A stretch of DNA of 64,000 nucleotides, from the NCBI GenBank assembly GCA_964019425.1, contig OZ025802.1, forward strand, positions 434,001 to 498,000, in the 5' to 3' direction. Numbering within the stretch: position 1 is the first letter of the stretch; each line of letters begins with the position of its first letter. This stretch comes from Flectonema sp. DT1601. Taxonomy: Eukaryota > Euglenozoa > Diplonemea > Diplonemida > Diplonemidae. Positions 43,167-54,646 of the stretch are shown in pieces. A program made the position numbers and the translations under genes. The notes below the pieces were generated by a model. The model did no database searches and had not been told where the DNA came from. It saw only the letters and a list, made by a program, of their open reading frames with translations.

Positions 43167-46100
43167 TTATAACTCGGTGCGTAACACTGCTGCCGGATGT
43201 ATATACGCCAACATCTGTGTCGCCATTTCCCGACTGTTTGGCCACAAGCTGGGAAGTTTATTTCCGTTTGGCATCTCGGTAGAACTGGGAGCCTGGCTTT
43301 CAGAAACCAACGAATCGATAATAAATTGACGAGATTGTCTAAACTGCTGATGAAGTCTCTGAATAGCAGTAGCAGAAGGTTGGTATACTAAAGAAGGAAG
43401 AGATAACGATAATAAGATAACTTCCCTAAGTCGTCTATTAATAGGTTTTACTGCTGGTGTCGTTAATGTTATTCTTTGAATTCCAACAACAAACATCTCG
43501 TGAAGATCTCTGTAGCCGACCATGTTGCTGGGTTGGTTTATTACTTTACCATTGCCTTCGAGAATGTTTTTTAATTCTATTGAAGCCGCTCGTAGACCAT
43601 CACACATATACGTAGCGAGTCCTTGAAGTAATCTTTGAATCTCATAACGTAGAAATGATAAACCAGTCAAACCACCAGTAACACTACCTCGATGAGCAGC
43701 TCTGCATGCCCTCAGTACTGTTGTTGCAACTTTCACAGATGATCTCAATGCAAGAAGCATTCTGTGAGCATTTTTATATACCCTGTTTGGTTTTGGTTGG
43801 TTTGGTTGTTATTATTATAAAAGTTACGTAATCACAAAAGAAGGTAAAAAATATCACCACAATCATACCTAAGGTGAGGCTCTGTAATAATATGTTGAAT
43901 CCTTTCTGTTGGGAGATATGACATTTGAACATAATCTTCTGCGAACTCACTTCTAGTGGATCTCGAAGTGCTACTGGTTGAGAGGATGTCATCAAATATA
44001 GAAACTGAGAAGCAAGAAGCAAAATCAGAACAATCTGTTGTACCGATACCGGGAAAAGCTAATGAAGTTCGAACCCGTCTCAGTGCAAGTTGTATATTAC
44101 TTGTTGCAGATGCTATCGATGTAGTCCCAGAAGCAACGCTGTCAATAATTCTTGAAATCTCAGCAGAAAGTAAACTATCCAATGCTAAGTAAACACATTG
44201 TAATATAGCCAAGTGATCCTTCAGTCTACCAGCTGTTAATATCACACTCTGTACTGCTGATGTCACTTGACTTTGTTGACAAATAATTGCCCTGCCAACA
44301 GTACATTCAAGACCAACAGTAACAGGTACATCACAGTTTAAATAAACTGGTGCCAACTCTTCAGGATGTACAGGAGGTGTTCCCTTCCATGATGAAGTGA
44401 GTGTTTTAACTACTTGTGAATCTCTTGATATCTTATGAGGACTTTGGACTTTTGAAGATTCTTCCCTCGGAGGTGATGTGTGACTCGTTATTTTTTCATA
44501 AAGCTGCTTCAATTGTTGAACGCTGTTGAATCCTTTATTACTTTCTTTCATTGATGTCACTTCTAAAGTAATCCCATCAGGTATTGTAAAGTTTACTAAT
44601 CTTGGTGGTGAGACTGAAACAGATTGGTTTGGAATCGAATGCTTCAGTTTCGTCTTTGCCTCAGCTGCTGCATATCTCATATCTTCCGGTTGTGTAGGGT
44701 CTTCATACTCTTGTGTGACTGTTTCTATATCAGTTTCAATATGATCTTTGATTTGAATATTAATAAAGTCAGGAATAGTTTTCATACTTCCCAAAGCAAA
44801 AGGAATATTATAATAAGGAATGCAACGTTGTTTAGCTCTTCTTCCTTGTGATCCACTCCAGATGACACGTTTTCTCTTTGGTCCTTCTCCTACTCGAGGT
44901 TGAAGCTCACGGAGAAGTTCTCTACGTTCATCATTTGATAATCTCTGAGTTGATTTCTTTGCTGTGTATCGAACACGTCGTCGTGTTGGTTGATCTGAGG
45001 AAGGGATTCCAAAGATACGAGTTTTTGTATCATCCTCTGAAGCTCTAGTTCTCAGACTTTCCTGTCGTTGAACACTACTCACATTGAGAGGTGGTGTTGG
45101 TATCACAACTGCAGGAGATGGAAGTGGAACAACAACATCTATTACATCCTTATCATCACTGACTGACTCCTTAACAGGACTACTACTCTCGTCTATCATC
45201 ATTGGTGTTTGAGATGAGGATGGATCACTCCAGACATCTTGCATTAATAATTCGATTCGTTTTGTGTTTAGTGCCCTTCGTCTATTCAGCCAATGTTGTC
45301 TTTTACTAATTCCACCAAGTTCAGTGATTCTCTGGTCAAGAGTTTTCATCTTAGCAGCGTATTCCATTTTCACAATTTCAGCGACCCTTTCAATTTCTGA
45401 TTTACTGAATCGAGTGTCTTCACCCAGCGGTGATGAAGGCATAGCTTTCGGGTCTTTGTTTTCCATTTCAACATCTGCTTTAAGGCTTTTATAGTGTGCT
45501 TTCGTAGCTTCCCTTTTCTTTTGTTCTTCCCTATCCCTTTGCATTTTTCGATAGTGCAAAGACCCAGGCCACTCGTCAGGAATGATCTTTCGTTGGTTTA
45601 ACTCTTTGAGGGCTTGTTTTTGTTTTAGCTGAGCAGCTTTTTCACGGATAGCAAGACGCTGCTGGCGATCATGGGCGGCAGACTTTCGGGCTTTCAGAAC
45701 AGCGTCGAGGGATGAGGCGAGTTCGACTGCTCCTTTTACAGTTAGTCGGATCCCGAGAAGAAGAGGAGCAGTGAGTCCGGGTTCTGAAGTAGTTGTTGAT
45801 TTTTGAATTACCTTATGAAGTAAGCTAACTGACCCTTTCTGTCGATAAAGAACACCACCGTACTCTGGTGTAAGAACTTGTGATTCACTAGAATCTCTAG
45901 CAGTTGCTAACATAACACTGTGATGTGGAATGATATTCTTAACATCTGACACTGAGCATCCCGTACTACTTATTGCTACTTCATATTTTAAAAGGAATTC
46001 TGGAATGCGAACACCTTCCCATATAAGCCTTCCATCAGTTTGTAGATGCAACCCTGGGTTACCCCCATGCATAAATAACATGATAGCATACAACAGCGGC

Positions 46101-47365
46101 TGACTAGAAATATTCAAAAGTTTTAAATAAAGTGTCGCTGCAGTACTATTTCCACGAGACTCAGCTGCACACAACGATCTGTATAATTTTTGAAGCAGAA
46201 TAGATCCAGATGGGAATGTTTCATCGGGTTGAATAAGCGCTGATGCTGCTACTAAGTGGTCAGTTAAAGGTTTTATTGATTGTTTTAAGTTAATTAAATT
46301 TAATTGAAAGTGAGGGTTTCGAACTTGTTTTCTCCACTGATAAACTTCCGACTGTAATGTTGTCGAAAACAATGAAAGAGTTGGGCTCTCCATACAAAGG
46401 ATTCCCTTGTCGCAAACAGACATTACTTTTGTTTGCATTTCAGCTGTTTTGAGAATTGCAAGACTGATCTCCCTTACAGTGTCTGGTGTAAAGCCTTCGA
46501 CAGTAACAAATCTTTCATCTACTTTAGAGACCTGCCATTCTTTTAACCGACTGTCGTACTGAAACAGAGCTGATGACCTTCCCTCTACTGCTTCTCTAAG
46601 AGCGTCTACAACAGCACTTTCAGTTGCTACGTAACACTTTACTGAAGGATGAATAGCGAGCATACATCCTGCTGTTAGTTGATCACCGCGTGCTGTTTTC
46701 TTTACTTCGGTATATTCACTTCGTAGCCAAGTTGCCCAGGCGAGGTCGTCGTCTGCTACTTTTGATTTCTTTATTACTTTTGTTGATTCAGTTACGGTGT
46801 TACCAACCAGAAACAGTTTTGGAATCCCCTGAGCAAAGGCAGTTTCATATTTTGGTTTTGAAGTTGTGTTAACAGCTTCCAGTGGTGGGTTAGCGTTGCC
46901 ATTGTTACGTAGCATTCGGCCGAGAGGTCTCCAGGTAGAGGCTTCGATGGATGCTTCGTCAGGGAAGTTGGTAATTCCAAGTTGCCGCATCGACGATTTT
47001 GATTTGTATGTCGTACAACCTCCTTTTCTATGTAGTCTTGACAGGATTGCACATATTGAGTCAGAAACAAATGGTGATGACACCTTCAGCATTTCTTGCA
47101 ACTCCTCAACACGCGTTGTTGCAGCTTCCCTCCCTTCCTGTGCCATCGATACTTTCGCAGCCCGGAACCAAATCTCATTATCACACTTTCCTTCATTAGT
47201 TTTTCTAGTAGCGTGGACTCCAGCAGGGTCGATGCATTCGTCGAGAACATCAAAAGCAAACTGACGGGTGTCAGGAATGCTTAATCGTTGACCCAACTCC
47301 TTCAGAGATGAGATCGTATTCATGTTTGTGTCATGTGGAACTCTGTTTTGAATTAGTTCATACAA
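43167..47365 (-). CDS. Orphan 1370-residue protein (two exons)
   Basis: Exons 47365-43869 and 43782-43167 join in frame (codon split AG|G) through an 86-nt GTATG...CAG intron. No known domain recognised. The first 600 residues are globular (mixed, with Cys and Trp). A charged coiled coil follows around 590-720 (KAAQLKQKQALKELNQRKI, RDREEQKKREATKAHYKSL). A basic, Ser/Pro-rich disordered region (KKSTQRLSNDERRELLREL, GPKRKRVIWSGSQGRRAKQR) is next. The last 300 residues are again globular and helical, with ISRIIDSVASGTTSIASATS and RACRAAHRGSVTGGLTGLSF. No signal peptide or membrane segment. Probably a cytosolic or cytoskeletal lineage-specific protein; function unknown. Confidence 0.75.
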
Positions 47366-48810
47366 ACTGATTGAAAGGTTTGACGAAACTGTTTTGTGAC
47401 ATTCAAAAAGTTGAGGGTCACTACTTTCCGATAACGAAAAGAATAGTTTTAATCAAAGCAACGATGTGTGTTTTTGAAATCAGATAAGTGAAATAGTACC
47501 AACTAATCGATATCTACCTACTGAAACAAAATATCGGCATGAAAAACATAACAAATTTATTTAAGGAAGGAAGAGAAGATCTGTGCGCACCATTGATTAA
47601 TCCTCGAAAATATATAAAACGGGATAGGAACGTCACTACTTCGGTTCTCCTTAAAAAGGAAACAAAAGAAAAAAAAAAAAAAAAAAACTGAACAATTGCG
47701 TAGCAATTGCCAGTCGTGATGATATTTATTAGTGAGAGTTATCAATCAATTATATTATAAGGAAATCAAACAAATAATAGTTTGGTTATCGGGGATAAAA
47801 AAAAAAAAAAATGATTTTTTTCTTTCCACCATACCTCTCAGCGAAGAAAGTAAAGGCATACTGACCCATCGCGTTTGCCATTCTCAAGAAAAGAGTTTTG
47901 TTACATTGCTGTACAGCATGAGTTCTCAAAGGAGGTTACTCACAGAGACAGATGACCCAATCCGTAACCGTTTCCGAAGACTCAGCACATGGATTATTGA
48001 TTTAGCTTCACAGCTAATGCAGTCTTTAATAAATAAAAATATAATCGAGCCTTTGGTCTCGTTCGGTAATTCCTGAGGTGCGAAAAAAACGGAATTGTGA
48101 ACTGTGATCCATCGGGTCAATTATACTTTTTTTTTTTTTTTTAGCAAAATACAAACTGATGACTACGAGGGGGTCTGGGAAGCCCGCATCAGTAAGGACC
48201 CAATCGCGAAGATTGTAGTTTCGTAGTATCGGCTGGAAGTGATCGACTTCCAGCCTCCACCTTGCCCAGAGGCTAACAGGTTGTAAACAACTACTTCCTG
48301 CCACATAAAAGTGTGGATGCAAAAAAAATAAAAAAAAACAAAGCAAGACTAATAACAAAAAAAAAAACACGTCAGTTTTTTAGAATAAAATGCGGTGCGT
48401 GTTACAGCGCTGTAAACACTATAGTAATGTCAGACTGGTTAGAACAAAAAATAATGGTTTGTCAAAAAGCTTTTTTTTGATTCTTTTTTTTCAAACGGAT
48501 AACAAAACAGAATAACCTTATTGAAGCCATCGTTGAAAATATTTCTGATCGAGTTACGAAATAGAAAGTTTTTCAGGCTTTCCTTCAGACGGAGAAATCA
48601 AAACAGAAAACAGAAGCCCTGAAAGGACACAAATTCGGAGGTTCCTCGAGCTGGGTTTTTTTAAAATATCTTTTTTAACATTATTTCTTCCGAGAATCAA
48701 AAAAAAACAAACAGAAACACAGAGAAAACGATAAAAAGAAAACAGTTTTGTCACAACGACGACGACGACAACAAAACTAATAAAAGGCTTTCTACATAAA
48801 AGAATATCAA
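47366..48810. other. 1.4-kb gene-free region with SINE-like copy C
   Basis: Contains repeat copy C (48127-48293) and A/T runs (about 47667-47686 and 47800-47813). Short ORFs on both strands look like products of the repeat and homopolymers. No gene supported. Confidence 0.6.
48127..48293 (-). repeat. SINE-like repeat, copy C, with A16 tail
   Basis: Read on the - strand it ends ...GTATTTTGCT followed by 16 A (T run at 48127-48142), like a poly(A)-tailed SINE. It has a perfect 10-bp hairpin GGCTGGAAGT/ACTTCCAGCC around GATCG and a 7-bp ACTGATG/CATCAGT stem. The TCGA core inside the hairpin recalls a tRNA-type B box, but the fit is partial. Confidence 0.8.
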
Positions 48811-50055
48811 CTACAGAAATGTCAGGTTAGATTTAATAAAATTCAAACCGAAAGTCTGAGTCGCAGATCTCGCAACCAAAGCATCTTTTGGATTCGGAAC
48901 TTTAAAAGGAATTCCCTTACGACGACATTCCTTCCAAGTTGGATATTTCTTGCAGGTTCCATGATAGCGACAGGTTTGGGTTAAGTCAGTACCTGGACAT
49001 CCGTGATTGGTATTTAAAATCGGGTTTGACATCCATTTATTAAGCATTTGTTTCTCATCAACACAAACAGAAGGCATTGGTTCCATTGGAGTTGGTCCAC
49101 AAAGTATATTACCTAATAAATCAACTTCATTTTGAACAACAGGTGCGTGGTAATGAGCTCCATCAAATGACAGTGATGAATTCCATGTTAAGTGATGCGT
49201 TTCAATGAAAGGAACACCTAAACACCCAGCAGTATTCCTCATAATCTCTCTGTACAAAACAACTTTCTCAGGCTTGTTACATGGTTTGCAATATCTCCCA
49301 GCTTCTGGAACACAGATATCAGGATTTATGTAACGGATTCCCCAGGCCATTAGTTTCGCAGATTTCTTCTTTAACCTCTGCAATAACGTGATGAAAGCTT
49401 TAAGATGCCAGAAATAAGTATCAACAGCACAATGATAACCTCCCATGTCCCACATACCATTAGCGATTATGATGTAGTCGGCTTCTTTTATAATCATCCT
49501 TGAATAAGGTTTGTAGAACACTTGGTTCGTAAAGTCATTAGCAGGTACTGCTATTGCCGGTTTAGAAATATAATGTAATTTCCAATCACGATGATCAGCT
49601 AGCATTAGGTATAAAAATGTATTCGTTGAGCCGTCTTTTCGTATGTTTGAAATGTTCAGTCTCGCGGCTACTTCACGTAAGAGTGAGTCGCCAATCATTA
49701 CGATTGATTTTCCTTTCATACATTTGTTCCAGTCATTTGCTGTTCTATATCTTTTAAAAGTACAGTTTTGCGGCTTATATGAATTCTGATTTTTCGATAA
49801 CGTACCTCTCCTTAGATCAATATTTTTATTACAAAATCGATTATCTATTTGTTTTCCACGAGCCGTTGTTGTTGTTGTTGTTGTCACATTTGGGGCTTTT
49901 GTTATATTTGCTGCTGCTTGTGTTTCTGAATGCTTCACCTCCTGTACATCAATTTCTTTCACATGTTTTCCCCCATTCCCATTCCCAACTGCGCTACATG
50001 TAAGAACTACTGCTATCCCAACGAATATGAATAAAAGAATAATCGCCAACCTCAT
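48811..50055 (-). CDS. Type II membrane SGNH / PC-esterase-like protein
   Basis: A single ORF of 414 residues. An N-terminal signal anchor (LAIILLFIFVGIAVVLTCSAV, positions 3-23) is followed by a Thr-rich stem. The catalytic-type domain starts near 110: GDSLLRE at 122-128 holds the nucleophile-serine block, ANGMWDMG at 198-205 the third block, and DGAHYHA at 298-304 the D-x-x-H pair. This is the plan of the PMR5/TBL, Cas1 and NXPE PC-esterase families, which O-acetylate or de-esterify surface glycans in the Golgi. A Cys-rich tail (CPGTDLTQTCRYHGTC) resembles an EGF-like or sequestering loop. An exact substrate cannot be inferred. Confidence 0.85.
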   Translation of the reverse strand: MRLAIILLFIFVGIAVVLTCSAVGNGNGGKHVKEIDVQEVKHSETQAAANITKAPNVTTTTTTTARGKQIDNRFCNKNIDLRRGTLSKNQNSYKPQNCTFKRYRTANDWNKCMKGKSIVMIGDSLLREVAARLNISNIRKDGSTNTFLYLMLADHRDWKLHYISKPAIAVPANDFTNQVFYKPYSRMIIKEADYIIIANGMWDMGGYHCAVDTYFWHLKAFITLLQRLKKKSAKLMAWGIRYINPDICVPEAGRYCKPCNKPEKVVLYREIMRNTAGCLGVPFIETHHLTWNSSLSFDGAHYHAPVVQNEVDLLGNILCGPTPMEPMPSVCVDEKQMLNKWMSNPILNTNHGCPGTDLTQTCRYHGTCKKYPTWKECRRKGIPFKVPNPKDALVARSATQTFGLNFIKSNLTFL

Positions 50056-50848
50056 TTTTGTATGTTGAGGTTTTGACTTATAATAGAAAATAATAATTTT
50101 TTTTATTAATAAAACTAGTTTTGACTTGTTTGGTGTAATGCGAGAGGAAAATCAAATACTGGTTTCTCAAAAAAAAAAGAAAAGGAAACGGCTAGTATAA
50201 GAGAAAGGAAAGCAAGACTAAAAAAAGAAAAATAACCTCATAGCAAACCAAGTGCACACTCAAATTATAAATATAATTATTAGTGGTAAGTGATTAGCTT
50301 ACAAGAACTTCGAAAGCAGACAGTTACTATGGAGACTCAACAAAGCGTGTCTGCCATCGCTGCGGTTAGTACAGCCGACAGTATAAGAAGAAGAGGTATT
50401 CAAAGAAAAAAACACTTCAAGATGGAAAATGAGAGGAAGAAATATTACCAATATAAGAAAAACATAATAAAAAAAAAAAAAAAAAGAGAAGTGTTTTTTT
50501 TCTGATTTCTATTTTTTTTTTAAGTTAGAAAAAAAAAGGCTTCCAAAAAAGAAAGGAAAAAAAAAAAATTCTCCCTAACAAGGTATGCTTCGATTTGCTA
50601 TTCGTGTTGAATTGGAGCCTTATGAAAATAAATATAAAAACCTCTGTTTGATACATGAGTAAGTTCAAGTAATTCAGAGGATCCCATACCCATAAGTGAC
50701 GGAGTAGTATCAGTTCACTTATAGGGATCGCAAGAAAGAAGTTGAGTTAGAAAAAAACAGTTTTGATTTTTTTTTTTTTTTTTTTGATAAAACAATTCCT
50801 TCACTTTCGTAATAGTATTTGCTGTTCACTTGTCTCGGCTGAGTTTTT
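50056..50848. other. Gene-free AT-rich spacer
   Basis: A/T runs dominate (A runs near 50470-50485, T run near 50768-50785). No gene supported. Confidence 0.6.
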
Positions 50849-51628
50849 TTACTGAAAAGCTGGTTCATTAAGAGCACAGTTACCACAATTACCCTTCCCA
50901 CATGGAGGAAGGCACGGGCCTTGAAACATTCTAGGACACCAATTGTCGACGCACTCACCTCTAATGACTCTACACTGATCGTATCCTGATGTCTCACATT
51001 TATGAATTGGTATTTGTGAGCAATCAATTCCTTTGCTACTCATCGATGCGAATATTAATTTCACATCCGAATCGATATCAACCTTCTCGAGATAGTTTGA
51101 TGGAATCTGTTTTCTAAATGACATCATCTTGTGTGAATCTCTGCCTGTATCACTAATGAATCGCGGTCCGCACTGAGAAGGAACCCAATTGTTGACTGTC
51201 AGGTAGTTTCTAAAGTCTGAATTTAGTCCGAATTCACATCCATTACACTTATAGATGTTAATGTAAATATCACACATCTTAACTGAAGGGTCGTTAGCAC
51301 ACCAAAATCTGAAACAGGAACCAGCATGAATGTCCCATGGTGGGATGTAAGCGAAGTTTAGTATTTGTGATTCAGGAATGTCGAAAAACTTTGAATTAAC
51401 CGTCTCTGGATTAACCCAACCTGACATATGATTCGAGAGCTGACCGCCTCCAAGTGAAAGTAACTCATGCATAGCAAATCCAACTGTCGCAGTGTCTTCA
51501 GATGGATCAGAATTGCGGCTGCTCAAGACACACCAAGAGACATCTTTTGGATACCTAGCCAAGTCTTCATCTGGTTCCATTGCATAGGCAGCCGCAACAA
51601 GAGTTATGACTGATGCGATAGTCTTCAT
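50849..51628 (-). CDS. Secreted cysteine-rich protein, 259 residues
   Basis: The N-terminal signal peptide MKTIASVITLVAAAYA is followed by a mature chain with about 17 Cys, several in pairs. A C-terminal Cys cluster (CETSGYDQC, CVDNWCPRM, CLPPCGKGNCGNC) may be a small disulfide-knotted domain. No membrane anchor. Not assigned to a family. With the SGNH protein before it and the coiled-coil gene after it, it is transcribed on the same strand. Likely extracellular or lumenal. Confidence 0.75.
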   Translation of the reverse strand: MKTIASVITLVAAAYAMEPDEDLARYPKDVSWCVLSSRNSDPSEDTATVGFAMHELLSLGGGQLSNHMSGWVNPETVNSKFFDIPESQILNFAYIPPWDIHAGSCFRFWCANDPSVKMCDIYINIYKCNGCEFGLNSDFRNYLTVNNWVPSQCGPRFISDTGRDSHKMMSFRKQIPSNYLEKVDIDSDVKLIFASMSSKGIDCSQIPIHKCETSGYDQCRVIRGECVDNWCPRMFQGPCLPPCGKGNCGNCALNEPAFQ

Positions 51629-51965
51629 GGTTTATATAAAAAACTGTTGAAAAAAAATGTTAAATTTTGAGTAAATCTTTTTAACCAACATGCCACACAG
51701 AAGTAATTCCTGCTAAGTAGAATTATATTAAAATCATAACATCAATAAACCACTACACCATATCACTATCTACTCACAGACATATTAACTAATAAATCTA
51801 ACTATTGCTTTGAGGAACATTATAGTCCCGTACAAGAAAAGGTAATCACTGTCACCAGAATTGGTGAAGGTCAACAACAACTATCTGAAACTATAAAAAA
51901 TAATACAAATTAATAACATTTTGTTACTATTCCCAACTCGTATCCAATCTGACTCAGAGAGTTCT
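51629..51965. other. Intergenic spacer
   Basis: About 340 bp, AT-rich, nothing recognised. Confidence 0.5.
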
Positions 51966-52634
51966 CTATTTAATAGGTGATCTCTGTGAGTAATTAGGCG
52001 GTGAATGAGAAGCCCTCAAAGGCGGAGTTGGTGAGACGCGATGTGGAGAAGGTGATGGTGAGAGGCTACCAGTAATAAGTTCGTTCAGGTTTTGTTCTAA
52101 AATCGGACGTTGAGTCTGAACGTGGAGGGATAGCAGCTGTCTGAGTGATTTTATCGATCGCTTGCGTTCCTTTAGTTTCTCATTCAAAGCGACTATTTGA
52201 GTAGACTGCTGACTAATAACTTTTTCACATGCACACTGGTGTGGTGGTGTTATCCCTTTACGAGCTAATAGAAGTTCCTGTCGAAGACTTTCATTTTCAT
52301 TTTGAAGTATCGCACACTTCACCTGACTCTGTTGTAGTAAGTCGAGTGTTTCTGGATCACAAGCATCTCCGTCTTCACTCGGAACTGGGACATTTGGACT
52401 AACGATTACTGATTTCTGACCATTCCACATCTGTCTGGCTGTCATATATTTATCAAACAATTGTTTCGCTTCATCTTCACTATTTATCATTAGAGGTGAT
52501 CCTCCCCTGTCGTGCATCAGTTTAATATCTTGAGCAAGTTCTAAGGCTGCTTGTGGGCTGTCCACTTCATTTAATGATCTCCTTTTTAACAACGGAGATG
52601 GAGACTGTGATCCAACAGTACCAGGACTCTGCAT
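51966..52634 (-). CDS. Short coiled-coil protein with Ser/Pro-rich ends
   Basis: 222 residues. Both termini are Ser/Pro-rich (MQSPGTVGSQSPSPLLKRRS; LSPSPSPHRVSPTPPLRASH), typical of phospho-regulated disordered tails. The centre is a heptad-type coiled coil at about 100-170 (LLQQSQVKCAILQNENESLR, QIVALNEKLKERKRSIKSLR). No enzymatic motif. Could be an adaptor of a cytoskeletal complex. Its 5' end lies only about 90 bp from the piggyBac insertion, so that insertion is in or near its promoter. Confidence 0.7.
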   Translation of the reverse strand: MQSPGTVGSQSPSPLLKRRSLNEVDSPQAALELAQDIKLMHDRGGSPLMINSEDEAKQLFDKYMTARQMWNGQKSVIVSPNVPVPSEDGDACDPETLDLLQQSQVKCAILQNENESLRQELLLARKGITPPHQCACEKVISQQSTQIVALNEKLKERKRSIKSLRQLLSLHVQTQRPILEQNLNELITGSLSPSPSPHRVSPTPPLRASHSPPNYSQRSPIK

Positions 52635-52719
52635 GTTTATTTGTGTTTCTGATTGTGAAATAGCTTATAGTGATTCTACAGTAGTATTCCGTGTTGTGTT
52701 ATTCTGGTTCTGAAATATG

Positions 52720-52723
52720 TTAA
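52720..52723. repeat. TTAA target duplication, left
   Basis: TTAA immediately outside the left piggyBac terminal repeat; the same tetramer lies at 54470-54473. Confidence 0.95.
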
Positions 52724-54469
52724 CCCTTACACCACCGGAGCTGATATATCAGTCTGAAAAAAAAATTTTTTTTTGCTAAGTGAAAATTTTGCATTTCTGA
52801 GTACAACGATTTCACGGGAGAGGTATTATTGCAATGTCTTTTATGTTCCTTACGTGTTGCGCCGCAATAGTTTTTATTAAATGGTAAATTTTCCATTTGC
52901 TAAAGCTGGCCAAAATCAACTTGGGAAATATGTCGGTCCACAGTTCTGATGAGGATGCAACAGTATTTGTTAATCCATCGTCGGTGTGCTCCGATTCGTC
53001 ACTTGACGAAGTATCTGACCCCAAATGGGAAGGGGAGGTAACAAGGGTTACCAAGAATAAAAACGCGTTTCCAAGAAACGTTAAAGATTAGAGTTGCACG
53101 CAAGTCGGAGCTGCAGGTTTTTGAGTTTTCCTTCGGATAATCAGTTTTCCAGCTGATGAAGAAAAACTCTGAGGTCTATGCCTCACAGAGGGGAAGAAAA
53201 TTTAAAACCAGCACGCAGGAGCGAAGGGCCTTTGTTGGCACAACACTACTGACGCGCCTCCCAATAAAATCTAACCTGGGGGATTCCTGGGGTTTGAATG
53301 ACATGCTGTTGACCCCCCTGTTGTTCTTTCCGCAAGTGTTTTCACGTAATCGCTTTGCCGAAATACTGAGGAACTTACACTTCTCTGCGATATTACCTGC
53401 TCCCGAGCATGAGGATCCGAAGTGGAGACGTGTATTTTGAATTCCTTTATCCTGATGCGACGTGGGCATGGTGGAATTTGGACGGATAATAGTGAATCTG
53501 GCTGGAGAAGCAAGAGATTCTTATCCTTCAAATTGGCTTTGTTTTGGGCAGCTTATAGGTACATTTAAACGTACCAGAGCGGCACCAACACTATTAATAA
53601 CACCATCAGTACCGCCTTCTCCACAATCAGTATCAATCCCTGATCGCCTCAAGCCAGCTTTGGGACACTACCCCGGAAAGATGGAAAAGGCTCGTCGGTG
53701 TGCAGTTCGCGCAAAGCGCGCACAATCACTAGATTACTGTGAGCGATGCAACCAAGCGCTTTGTGCTTACCCATATTTCAAAAGGTATCACATCCTCCAA
53801 AACTACAAAATTCCTTGTGATGTTCCTAAACCGCCAACTTCCCAAAAATCCAGTATGCCAGGCTGGTGGGGTAAAGAGGTGGAAGTTTATAAATCCAGCC
53901 CAACACGGTCTGATCTGAGTAGCTGCACTGTTACTAATGAAGTTCCATGATCTGGGATCGATGTTATTTATATTTTTCGAGCTCATCAACCCCGATGCGG
54001 TAATCCTCCTGTGTGTCTGAACCTGCTGTGCCATGATGCAGGTTGTTTGCGTATTTTCCGCTACCACGGAGGGCTTTTACAAGCTCAAAAAACAGGGAAA
54101 AAATCTGATTTTTCGATTTAATATCGGCCGTGATTTGGCATTCTCTTTACTTGGGCTCCCTCTGACATGATGTTGCGCAGAAACATCATCCCTTTCAAAA
54201 TACGGGAAGGGAATAACATGCAGCTGCTATGAATGGAAACCGTTGAGTACGTTATTGCGACACTGCCGACTTTGTTAGTTCTGCTGAATGTGCAACAACG
54301 CACCAAGGTACGCACCGTTAGGTGTGTGGGTGACAGGTGCTATTGACCCGTAGGAGTAGTTGTGTCCGGTTTGGTACATAGGTTTTCTGGGGGGGTACCT
54401 TTTCTCTTTTTGAAAAAACAGTAAAATTTTGGACCTGTTGTTTTGGGGGTTCTTACGGTGGTGTAAGGG
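52724..54469 (+). mobile_element. piggyBac-superfamily DNA transposon, non-autonomous
   Basis: 1746 bp. Perfect 14-bp terminal inverted repeats CCCTTACACCACCG (52724-52737) and its complement (54456-54469), flanked by TTAA on both sides. This is the diagnostic piggyBac insertion. It carries a broken transposase reading frame on the + strand (see below). Perfect ends with a wrecked gene suggest past mobilisation in trans by an autonomous relative. Confidence 0.95.
52897..53950 (+). pseudogene. piggyBac transposase remnant
   Basis: Three pieces on the + strand. An acidic N-terminus (52897-53091: SSDEDATVFVNPSSVCSD) is like PGBD N-termini. The piece 53156-53440 matches the start of the DDE_Tnp_1_7 domain (FVGTTLLTRL, DMLLTPLLFFPQVFSRNRFA, EILRNLHFSA). 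The piece 53462-53950 matches the extreme C-terminus (LIGTFKRTRAAP, then the Cys-rich end DYCERCNQALCAYPYFKRYH, with some zinc ligands lost). The catalytic DDE core between them is absent, an internal deletion of several hundred bases, and stops separate the pieces. Not functional. Confidence 0.85.
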
Positions 54470-54473
54470 TTAA
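54470..54473. repeat. TTAA target duplication, right
   Basis: TTAA directly after the right terminal repeat. Confidence 0.95.
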
Positions 54474-54646
54474 AGAATAATAGAAATACCAGTAACCTCG
54501 ATCGATACCTTTCACAAATAGATTGCACTGACGACGCAATGTAGGCAAACAAAACAAAAGGGTTAACAGATAAGAAAGAAGGTTGTGTAAATAAATTTAA
54601 CGAATCGAGAAAACAAAACAAAACAACAAATCTGAATGATATAAAA

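Noticed and set aside
40346-48293. Spliced-leader RNA genes
   Set aside because: Copy B has a GTAAGT word, but copies A and C do not keep it and no Sm-type site is visible.
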